Shown here: one piece after another, positions 22,701 through 34,700 of the stretch
Position numbering within the stretch: the first letter of the stretch is position 1
How the letters are laid out: the number at the start of each line of letters is the position of its first letter
From: Patiria miniata
Taxonomy: Eukaryota; Echinodermata; Asteroidea; Valvatida; Asterinidae
Assembly: GCF_015706575.1 (NCBI RefSeq)
Contig: NW_024037063.1
Location: 20,894,927-20,958,926, forward strand
Reading direction: 5' to 3'
Length of the DNA stretch: 64,000 bases
Position numbers and translations under genes: made by a program
The notes under the pieces: generated by a model
Database searches by the model: none
The model's input: only the letters and a program-made list of their open reading frames with translations
What the model was told of the DNA's origin: nothing

Positions 22701-25700
22701 TTGTATAAGGCCAAATCCACAACACAGCGGTTTTTTTTTTTAGGGTGGGCCAAACATTATTTTGTTCCCCGAAAAAGTGGGTCCAAAATGTTCCGCCCCA
22801 AATTCGATATGAAAAGCAAGGGGGCACTAGGACTCTTAATGGCATCATTGCATGGTGGCTGAAATTTAATGCTGTACGTAACATGGCTGCCTTTTTTGCG
22901 ACGTCACACTGAAAAAAAAAATTGGTAAAAACCTTGGCTCTGTCAATGAAGATGCCACAGTGAAAAGGGACATACACACGCAACGGCGGATCCGGGCGGG
23001 GCCAACGGGGGCAATGCCCCCCCTCCCTCAAAAAAAGAAATTACCAATTACCCATTTCTTTTCTTACTTTTTTACTCAGTGAGTAAAATTCCAGCAAGTT
23101 CAATATGCAAGTTATATATCAAGTTAAACATTCAGCAAAATAGATTTGTAAAAATATAGAAAATTCTTCAGGGATCAGTGGAGAGTACTATCACTCGGTT
23201 CCCTCGTATTTTTGAAGTAAAAGAAGCAGCAAATGACGGATGGAGATGAATAGCTTGCCTAGTAGAGTGATGTACATCGAAATTCCGAGAAACAAAATTT
23301 ATGGATTGAAGAGTATAAGGTATTAGAATAGACCGATACTTTGCTGGGGAAAAATACGGCGAATGTACCGCATAATACGAATACATAATTTCAGCCAAAG
23401 TGCATGTTTATGAAACAGGTTCGTTTTTTTGTACGAGGCATTTAAATCATTTGTTTATGACGGGAGTTTCGAAGTTTAGAGGGTTCTTTTTTACACGCAT
23501 GTATGAAGGCAAAGCGCAGACTGGAGCTGACAATCCTTTAAGTGTTTCCAACTATATATTAAGACTCTGATTATGAAGACTGTATGTACAACAGCCTAGT
23601 GGTACCAGTCATCGTCCACAGACCGCGGGGTCCGGGGTTCTAAACGCCCGCGGTGCATTTTTTGGTTTTCAATACACGCGCTCAATCATTTACTTAAGAG
23701 TCTTAATTTCCCGTCGTCAAATACCAACCGACCTTAGCTCAATCAGTTAAGTCACCGGCTGGGACTGTCTGCGAAGTCCAGGTTATGCATCTACTTATAG
23801 GTACGGGGCTCTTTTGCTGTCTCGGCAGCAAGACATAGGGCGTCGCCTCGTTTCCTCCCTTAACGGTGCTTGGCCCTCCGGGGTTACATGGATGGACAGG
23901 GAAGGAGGTGTGGTGGGCCGGGGAATCCGAGACCCAGGAAGAGTCCTATATGGGAGTTGGTAACCAATCGCGACCCCTGAATGCTTGGTCAACACCACAT
24001 AACTTTTTGTTTTTCTTTATCTCATTATTTTTTTCATTGTCGAGGCTTTAGGCCTATAAGGTACAGTAAAAACGACAAGGTTTTCTTCAAACAGAAATTC
24101 GCCCTTAACATTTTTCCAGTTAGGCTACTGAAACAGATTCTTAATTTTAACAAGCCCGCATGTTTTCTTTTAGTATGTCTTATAAACAAGATTGTACACA
24201 CATGTAAAACATGGGGCTACTTAGGCTAGCGGACCACCGCTGAAGTCGAACCCTGAACTTATGTAACAGCTGTAGGCCTACATGTACTAACATTTCAAAC
24301 ACAACTAGAGGTCAAGGCGTTTGTGAGTTACAAACGCATAGTGGACACCGTTGAGGGCTTCGAACTTGATGTTAAAACAAAATGGGTGAAAGCCGTACAC
24401 AGGAGTGTGAGCTCGTGTTTCTGTAATATTTGCATGAAATTGGGCCCAAAAGTTGCTCTATTTTGCAATGGAGCGCATATGCATTTTGTAAAATGGCGAT
24501 GGGCCACAGGACTACTTTTTCGGAACGGCATCATTTGATGGAATTTTCTCCCAAACGTTATAGGATAAATGCACAAAAATAAAACAGAAAATATAAGATG
24601 ATGAAATAAGCTTTGATATGGTGGGTGTCTCAAACGCACGGTTCTGCACCTTGGAGAGTTGTGGGTAACATAGACTGATTACAGAATCTAATGCATATAT
24701 ATTTTTCATTTGTTACATTACCAAGAATATGGATCTAGAGGTTCTAGGTTTTTCCCCTGGTTGGGAGCCTATAATTAGAGCCAGTTACAAATGAGAATAA
24801 AAGAAATGCCTCGGTTGCTATTTTGAATCCTTACACGAAAAACGGGCAACTAGAACTGTTTTGGCGAATGACGGCGTAGGCTTGACCGTTAAACTTGAAT
24901 AGCGCCCTCAGTCAGCTAAAGGTAATCGCACAACTGATCGTCACTGTACACTGTACAATTATTATGTAACCACAAACAATTCTTTCTAATCACAACAACA
25001 CATGATCCCTTTATCTATCTTAAATATCAATATGAACACACGTAATTAAAAGGAGCTGTATCGGCAAACTGCGTCGCCGAGACAGCTAATTATCTGCGAA
25101 CTACTTTTCGGACGTATAACCCCCAACCAAACCTGCGTAGGTTTGACCGTTAAACTGAAATAGTGCCCTCAATTGACTGAGAGTATCGCCACAAACATTC
25201 ATCATTGAACAATGTACTCGAATTCCTTCCAATCACTACAGCACCAAGGAATTCGATAAAAGCACCTTACTTTCTCTTCCAATATCGGGCGTTTACACTA
25301 TTGACAGCGCATTCTGTTACGTAATGTTTTTAGCGCGTTCATTGTGACACCGAATTGCCTATTCAACTGCACTCTCGATGGAGGAACCACCCCTCACTCA
25401 AACTATTCTTCCCTTGTTTCACTTCTTGCAATCGCGCGACCGTTCAGTCCGGTACTGCATGGTCTCGCACTCACGAATGTATCAGGCCAAATCCAGGACA
25501 CAGTGGGGTTTTTTTAAGGCGGGCCAAAACTTTTTTTGGGTTCCCCGAAAAAAATGTTTTATTTTTTTAATGTTGTACGCTTGTGGCTGCCTTTTTGCGA
25601 CGTCATCTTCAAAAGATATGGTTTTGGTGATTTTTTTTTTTTTTTTGGGGGGGGGATGGCCCCTGTTGCCCCCTCCCCCATCCGCCATTGTGTATGTATG

Positions 25701-28700
25701 TCCCTATTCATCTGTGGCATCTTGACAAAGCCGATTGGTTGTAACCGACTTTTTTCCCATTGAGTAAAATTCCAATGCATGTATTCCACCTCATAAATCT
25801 TGAGTTTTCAACTCGTTATCAATTATGCGATCGAAGTCATCGATTCGTGTTTTACAAAATTTTTGATTCAGGAAATAAAAAGGTCATCATATTTTGGTAT
25901 ATAAAAATGGAATTCATAGCTCTTGCGGAAGTTATTAACATATCCCATCCCTGTCCAGTTTATGAACTGTAGGTTGTTCGATATAAGGAGGGGCTTGGAA
26001 AAGAGTAATTGCCGGGGCGTTTCTGTTTAGTTTCAATACCGTATCTCGCTTCCAATGCAACAGACCCGAATTCCGTCTAAATGCAGGTTGATCGGGTAAA
26101 GTGGTGTGTGCCCTATTCGCTCTTTGTATCGCGATGTTGGAACAAAAGCGGAGAAACCTGAAATGGCGACTTCGCGTTCACAAAAAAATTACGTAACGGG
26201 GGGAGAAGTCCGTTGCACCCAAAAGTAAAAGAAAGCATGAAGTAACTTTTCCATGGTGAACAATTGTGCATGCATTATGTGGTTTGATCCTTCGGAAACA
26301 ACGCTTCGAGTCGCTCGCGCGAGACCAAAACCTCTCTGTGCAGTCTCACAACAAACCAGGTATTGTGACGACGCGCCGTACGGTGAACCGGCCCGCCACC
26401 CGCCACCCGCCGCCCGCCGGTGGGTGCGGCTTTCGAAATTTCTTTGGACAGACACTTAAAAGACCGTTTCGTATTCCACAGGCAACCCCCGCGGGTGTGC
26501 ACGGTTTATGGGGTAAACGACATTAAAGATGACACCCGTGCTGTTTACATGCCTTTTTCATCAAGGCTAACTAGTTGTCGATGTGTTTCTTTTATTTTAA
26601 CGAGAACATTTTCTTTTATTCCAATTTTGGGCGTCTGCAACCCTCTGAAAAAGGAGTTTTCATTTTGCACACAAATGAACCCGACCTGCGTGAGCTGAAT
26701 TAATATATGACAGCCATTATTTCGAAGAAATAAGTCCGTTTCTACTCGTCAATTTTCGAAGTGAAACGCAGCGAGAAGACGCATCTTTAACAATTGAACC
26801 TGTGATATTTTCGGCTTGTACTCGCTCCCCAACAACAAAACATTTCATTGTGAAATCGCTAATTTTCTAGCATTATAAATGTTCTTCACTTTTGCATATA
26901 AGACATGATATAGGTTGGTACCCAACACCCTATTATGTTCGAGAATGGATTGGAAACCAGTTCAGTTGCTCGACAGGTCTGTTTGTTATGTGCGCAAACG
27001 CAACCTGAAATAAAACGCTACTTATTTGGACGCCCCCCTCCCATTAAAATAATAATATTAATAAACATACTTTGGGGGAGGGGAGGTTGAGCAGAACTCC
27101 AAAGAAAAACAGCGATAAAGAAAGAACTAGAAGATAGGCCTAATTGGGTACATTTAAAGAAAAAAAGGAGAAAAACATTGTCCAAAGAATAATGAAATAA
27201 TAGCATTTACAGGGAGCGTAAATAACACATTCTTATTGCTTTAATTTTGAGCTGTAGTATTAATTTCATCAGATTTATATCCAACTTCCGATTCAACTTT
27301 GACTCTCGTAGCAAAGCGCACATGTAAACAAAGCGTGACGTCATTATGTCTTAGGTCTTTTGGGCGACATGCAGACACTTTCGGGTATCAATACCGTATC
27401 ATTCTTAACATGCAACAGGCCTTCACCGCCCAAACACAGGTAAATAGCCGGTATATGCCCCATTCGCTCTTGTATCACAAGAAGTTGAACATGCGAAGGC
27501 TTCCATTCACATTTCAATAACGTTTACGTTTTGAACAAAAAAGTTACGTAACGGAGGACTCGTACGAACAGTGCGCTGCACCCGTCGTGAAACAAAGACC
27601 GTATCTTGATCGAAAGCAACTCTTCCACGGTGAAACCAATGAATTGATCTCTGCAAAGAAGCTGGTGAACAATAGTATTCGGAAACAAAGCGCAGGAGTC
27701 GCTTGCGCGAGACCGAAACCTCTCCCTCGGTCTTTAAACAAACTACACTAGGAATAGACGACACATCGTGACCAGCATAACCTGCTCCACACATGCTCAC
27801 ACTACTCCCGTCCCTCGACTATGTGATAATACGGGCACCCGTACGATGAGCCGGGCCCGCCGCTTTCACAATGCCTTCCGAACAAGATACTTTTGCGATA
27901 CGTGTTAAAAAAAAGCACCGACACAAGGTCAAAGTGAAAGGACTTACCTGCATGTTCAAATGTTTCGTTATAGAAGTCAGTTCAGTCAGTTCAGTTCATT
28001 TTATTTCCAGCGTTCACAAATCAGTGTATGAGTGCACAAAAATTGCACGAAAATCCGTTTCGAACCCCGGACCCCGCGGTCTGTGGACAAGTACCCTAAC
28101 CACTAGGCTATTGTATATATACAGTCTTTAAACCACTGAGTCTTAATATTTAGTTGGAAATACTTGGAGGATTGTTAGCTCAATCTGCGCTTTGTATTTA
28201 TACATGCATGTAAGAAAAAACTTCTAAACTCCCGTAATAAACAAACGATTTAAATGACTTGTAAACGAACCTGTTTCATTAAGGCACTTTTTTTAAAATT
28301 CGTATACGGTACATTCGCCGTTTACAAAATTTATTCTGCTGAATTTTACTTTGATATGTGGTACTATGGTTACTTATTCCTGACATTCTTTTGTTGGCTT
28401 ATAAAATTATTGATATGTACCCTTGTTTTTCTTTGCATGTAAACATTTTGCTTGATTGTCACTTAGTGTCTGAACATTAGGCCTACTGTGTTATAGGTCC
28501 CATGCCTACATACAAGCTGTGTTTTCCTATGGATTCCTCTACAATTTTTGCTTGGACATGTACATGTACACCCTTACATACTGATTTGTGAACACTGGAA
28601 ATAAATGAAAAGAACTGACTTCCATAACGAAACATATAAGGTAAGTTCATGTTGCAGTATCCACTGACTACTCGATGTCCTTTCCTCTTTCCTTTCACTT

Positions 28701-31700
28701 TAACCTTGTGTCTGCTTTTAATTTATTTTGTTGTAGAATTTTAAGCTAACATTTGTAAGACGGGTTCGATTTTCACCGTCGGTTTTTTTTTATCACGTAT
28801 AAAAAGTAAAAGTATCTTGCTAAGGCACTTTGAAAGCGGCGGGCCCGGCTCACCATACGAGTGCCCGTATTATTATTACATAGTCTAGGGACGGTAGCTG
28901 ACTATGAGCATGACTTGTGTGGAGCATGTTATGTTGGTATGGTCACGATGTGTCGTCTATTCCTAGTATAGTTTATTTTTAAGACTGCGGGGCGAGTTTC
29001 GGTCTCGCGCGAGTGACTCTTGAGCTTTGTTTGTTCACCAGTTTCTTTGCAGAGGATCAAATCATTGGTTTCACCGTGGAGGAGTTGCGAACAGTATGCG
29101 CTGCACCCGTCGTGAAACATAGGTACTGTTCGCAGAGTCCTCCGTTACGTAAGTTTTTTGTTCAAAAGGTATAGTAATTGTAATGTAATGGAAGCCTTTG
29201 CCCGTTCAACTTCTGCGCTTTTGTTCCAATATCGTGATACAAGAGCGAATGGGGCATATACCGGCTTTTATTAACCTGTGCTTGGGCGGTGTATGCCTGT
29301 TAATTCAGTGTCTGCATGTCGCCCAAAAGACCTATAAGACATAATGACGTCTCGCATTGTTTACATGTGCGCTTTGCTATGGGAGCCAAAGTTGAATCGG
29401 ATGTAGGATATGAATCTGATGAAATTAATACTACAGCAACAAAATTAATTAGAATGTGTTATTTACGCTCCCTATCAATGCTGTTATTTTAGGGTGTCTT
29501 AAAAACACATATTGCAAGTTCCGTCGATGGGAGCAGCTAAAAAAACGTCATTTACGAGACATCTTTGGACGTGTTTGGACAATGTATTTCTCCCTTTTTA
29601 TCCCCCTGGCTGTAAGCCGGAGGGAGATATTGCGATAGGGATGTGTTGCACGGTACCCTCTGGATACATGTGAATTGAGGTGTGTTGATGTGTTGCAAAT
29701 TGAAGTATTTTGTGTAGGCCTAAGGGATATTAAGTCAAATTTCTGCTCAGGAAATTCATTCTGGTTAAAATAGGAGCATTTTGAAAGTATACTTTTAAAC
29801 TCGAAAACTTTAGTACACGACAACAAAGAAATAATTCCACACGGAAACAAATTCCAGAATGTATTCCTTCTGTGTGTATTTCTTTAGGTATGTATGTCTG
29901 TATATATGCTTGCGTTTGTTTATGGTGTAAATCGAGGACAAACACGTGCAACATCATCGGTGAATCGAGGACAGGAACCAAATCAAGGACCCCTCCGTTG
30001 GAAAACGTGAACAAAACCAATGAGAGCTGTTGCGAAAAAGTTAGTATACAAACAAAAGGGTAAAGGAAGAGGAACAAAAGGAAATCATCGATTTCCACCA
30101 TAAACAAACGTGGGTGTCTTCAGTTGTGTTATTTTTTGGTTAGATTAGCTCTTGTCAGCACGATAACTTGAGAAATGCTTTACTTAGGAACTTGAAATTT
30201 GGTTTGTGGGTTGTTCTTGGTAGTCTCAAGAAGGCTATTGCTTTTGGGGCCGACAGGTCAAAGGTTAAAGTCACTATTGCTAAAACAATAGAAGTCTTCC
30301 ATTTTGGTTAGGGACACTGACTTTATAAAAAAAAAGCTGCCAGCATGCCAAGTCTCACTTGCAGTATTTGGGGACTTCCTTTGTTCTCGTGTACAACATT
30401 TTTTTCCAACCCACCTTGGAAATTCCTAGTTTTTGAGTAAAATCCATATATCTATTTCGTGAAAAACCTGTGGGGTACCAAACGGTACCCCGCATGTCGG
30501 TGGTCATTCCTTATGGGGTACCTCCCATTGTTCCGGTACCCCATAAGGCAGTGTTTATACGTTCACAATGGTTCACCATGGAAACGTTACTTGATACTTT
30601 CTTTTACTTTTAGGTGCAATGCACTTCTCCTGCCGTTACGTAACTTTTTTGAACGCGAAGTCGCCAGTTCAGCTTCTCCGCTTTTGTTCCAACATCGCGA
30701 TACAAAGAGCGAATGGGGCACACACCACTTTACCCGATCAACCTGTATTTAGATGGTATTCGGGTCTGTTGCATTGGAAGCGAGATACAGTATTGAAACT
30801 AAAACAGAAACGCCCCGGCATGTACACTCTTTCCAAGCCCCTTCTAAATTACCCAACAACCTACTGTTCATAAACTGGGCAGGGATGTGATAGGTTCATA
30901 GCTTCCGCAAGAGCTTATAAAAAAAAATTGTACCAAAATATGATGAACGTTTTATGTCCTGAAACAAAAATTCCCCAGTTAATCGCAGCTGTGTGTAGGC
31001 CCTAAAGCACGAATCAATTACTTCCATCGCATAATTATAGGGAGTTCAAAAAAACCTCAAGATTTATAAAGTGAAATAGGCCTGCATGCATTTGGAACTT
31101 GCTAAAATTTTACTTAATGAGAAAAAAAATCGGTTAAAACCAATTGGCTCTGTCATCAAGATGCCACAGGTGACTACGGACAATCATATGTAAAAACGTT
31201 GGGCAAAATGGATTGTAGACCAATGTTGGTCCAAACATTCAACAGGTTAAACTCTTGTGCATATTCTTCCCGAGAGTTTGGGGGGGGGGGCCAAAAGGAA
31301 ATCACCAAATCCATTTCTTTCTTTAGAAACAAAAACAAACGCAGCCACAAAAGAAGAATAGTGTGAGAGAGGGGCGGTTCCTCCATCCAGAGAGAAGTTG
31401 AATAGGCGATTCGGCGTAACAATGAACGCTCTAAAAACATTACGTAACAGAGTGCGCTGTCAATAGTGTAACGCCTGATATTGGAAGAGAAAGTTAGGCG
31501 TGTTCGAATTCCTCGGTACTGTAAGTGATTAGAAAGAATTCTGTTACGAGTACATTGTTCAATGGCGATTATTTGTGGTGACGCTCTCAGTCAATTTAGG
31601 GAAGGATTTAAGTTTAACGGTCAAGCCTACGCAGGTTTGGTTTAGGGTAAAAGTACGAAAAGTAGTTCGAGCAAAATTAGCTGTTTCGGCGACGTAGCTC

Positions 31701-34700
31701 GCCGAAACAGCTCCTGTTAATTACGTGTGTTCATATTATGATTAAAGATAGATGACGGGGTTCTTTGCTGTTGTGATCAGAGAGAATTGTATTTGTCTAC
31801 ATAATATTTGTACAGTGATGACTTCGAGTTTATTGAGGTTGCTATTCAAGTTTAACAGTCAAGCCTAAGCGCAGTTTGTTTTTGGTGTTAAATGGGCGAA
31901 AAGATGTTCGCGAACAATTTTCTGTTTTGGTAACGTAGTCAAGGGCGTCAATCGCTTGATGATAATTATGTCTGCGTCAAATTATTTTTATTTACGGAGT
32001 AAATGTGTCATTTTTTCCCTCCACATTAGGCAACCCTTCGCTGAATTCGCCTATAGTATAGACCTAGTGTTTGAATGTTTGGCTTTTCCGCAAAGTTGTA
32101 GAAAAGCGTTTATTTTTGTCAAGATTTTTGCCTTCACTTTGGGCCTTAATCTTGCTGGAGTGCAGCAGAGGATGCAAAAAGGCAATAGCAAGACTCCAAG
32201 TGGAGTGAATTGGATGCAGTTGAGTCCCGGTCCTCACAAGCAGCCTTGATATAGTGTAGTGTATTTGTCCTTGGGCAAGACACTTTATATCAATATTTGC
32301 TTCCCACCAACCCAGTAGCGAATAGGGACACGTGCAGGCAGAGATGATCATTGTGATCGTTGATCATTTTCTATTTACACTAAAATATTTATATAGCTGT
32401 TTCATATATTCAGGGTTCGACTTTATTGGGGACCGGCAAGACTAAGTAGCCCGGCTGGCCAGTGATTATTATTGGGCTATGGCAAAGATGAAAAGACCTG
32501 TCCAGAAGAAATTAATCGTTCAATTCAGAAAGTAAACCTGCATCAATTTGTGTCTTATTTAATTATTTGTTTAGTGTAAAAAAAAATGCTCTGTTTATTT
32601 TAATCACTGACAAAAATGTATCAGGATACATGTTTTACATGTGTGTACAATCTTGTTTATAAGAGATACTAAAAGAAAAACATGCGGGCTTGTTAAAATT
32701 AAGAGTCTGTTTCAGTAGCCCAACTGGAAAAATGTTAAGGGCGAATTTCTTTTTGAAGAAAACCTTTTCGTTTTTACTGTACCTTATAGGCCTAAAGCCT
32801 CGACAATGAAAAAAATAATGAGATAAAGAAAAACAAAAAGTTATGTGGTGTTGACCAAGCATTCAGGGGTCGCGATTGGTTACCAACTCCCATATAGAGC
32901 TCTTCCTGGGTCTCGGATTCCCCGGCCCACCACACCTCCTTCCCTGTCCATCCATGTAACCCCGGAGGGCCAAGCACCGTTAAGGGAGGAAACGAGGCGG
33001 CACCCTATGCCTTGCTGCCGAGACAGCAAAAGAGCCACGTACCTATGAGTAGATGCATAACCTGGACTTCGCAGACAGTCCCAGCCGGTGACTTAACTGA
33101 TTGAGCTAAGGTCGGTTGGTATTTGACGACGGGAAACTAATGGGGGAAACTAATGCGCATGCGACTACAGATAACAAAAGAGCTGCCCAGTGAAGTTGCA
33201 CAGAGTTGCGCGCGCAATACACAACCAATACGAGTTTCCCTAGACGTTGTTAGTTCTGACAAGTCCGTGGGCGATATTGGTTAGTCGTGATAACACCCTT
33301 TCGCGGCGGCGGGTTGTCGCGGCCCCGGGTTATCAATCCCGGGACATACCGTTATTTTGTTTTACCGTTTTGCATTTCCTCACAACAAAAACAGTAAACA
33401 AACCATTGACCGTTTTGTCGTTTTACAGTTTTGTAAAACGGTCAAACGGTATTAAGATAAATACGGTTTCTCTGTTTTATAAGTTTAATAAAATTCATTA
33501 CAGCATAACGATCAATGATTTTTGTGTTACAGTTTTACACAAATAACTTTGAAAAACAGCAAAACAGTCAGTATTGAATACAGACTGTTTTTTTTTATTT
33601 CAGTGTCATAGTGAGCAGTCCGTGGTGCATTTTGTGGTGCTGGGCAAGGGGGATGGAGGGGGACCATGCTTTACATGAAAAAGTGTTACCTCGGCATAAT
33701 GCGTGGTGTGATTCCTGGTGTGACCCTGACCCCCTTCTCACGCGATTCAGTTGCAGATATTTGAAGGAAATTGGAGTTCGGCGCGGCTTTTCATTAGCCA
33801 GTTCGAAAACTATGTCGTGAGAACGAAATGTGAGGAGGGTAATTTGGGTCCCAGGCAATGACTCGATCCCATGAGGACGCATCAACATTCCTAGGTGCAT
33901 TGCTTAATTGCTGAACCTAAATCAAAAAATGACCGTTTTTCATTGTCATGTTCTTGTAAAACAACACTCTGAAATGAAGCAACTAACCGTTTATCGCTTT
34001 CAACAATCAAGAAAAACAACAAAAAGGTCACTGTTTTTTGTGACCTAATACCGTTTGACCGTTTTACAAAACTGTAAAACGACAAAACGGTCAATGGTTT
34101 GTTTACTTTTTTTGTTTTGAGGAAATGCAAAACGGTAAAACGAAATAACGGTATGTCCCGGGATTGTTGACTGTTTTTGTTTTTGAGGAAATCCAAAACG
34201 GTAAAACGAAATAACGGTATGTCCCGGGATTCTCGTTGCCCTCCTTAAATATGGAGCGGAGGCAGAACTGTATTAACGGCTTTGTTTCTTCAACCAAGCG
34301 TCTCATTAAAACTGCCGTTGAATTGACATGTATTCTCACGTGGGTATCTTACTGAATTGTGTACATGGGCATAGTACTGATATACGTAGTTGGGTATTTT
34401 TATTGACATGACCATGTATTCGTACCTTGGCATCGGTGTGTCTCGCAGGCCACTGTCTCCTCTCGGTTGCCTTCACAACCACTGGCCGGTATGACCAGAC
34501 CTTCGATGAGGAGTTGACACTCTCTGATCCTTGACTGCTCACCTAGGCCGCAGGTAGCCGAGCATTCACCCCAGGCTGACCACTCTGTCCACCGGTCCAT
34601 TGGGGAGTAGGGAGTCGTGGGCAAAGGTGGCTCTAGGTTTGTGAAAAAGAGTACGTGGAAAACAACCATGCAGATGATATACATACGACCTCTTAATGGT

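Larger units (their letters stand above)
22380..33130. repeat. Giant nested inverted-repeat complex filling intron 4
   Basis: Matching blocks pair in inverted order around about 28.4 kb: 23,715-24,200 with 32,640-33,130 (very similar); 24,870-25,620 with 31,160-31,860; 25,730-26,210 with 30,620-31,160; 27,200-27,870 with 28,820-29,460; 27,890-28,040 with 28,560-28,740. Extra direct and inverted copies lie within the left arm (22,440-22,900 with 25,240-25,560 direct; 23,340-23,660 with 28,060-28,330 inverted; 26,030-26,400 with 27,370-27,800 direct). No long ORF is conserved between arms. It is a composite of repeats rather than a gene. Confidence 0.75.

Noticed and set aside
23795..24051. ORFs duplicated at 32,792-33,048
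   Set aside because: Conserved between arms because the whole DNA is duplicated; both strands are equally conserved, so it is a repeat, not a protein.
22077..34232. Maverick/Polinton or other autonomous giant transposon
   Set aside because: Long inverted arms are present, but I find no integrase, polymerase or capsid-like frame between or in them.
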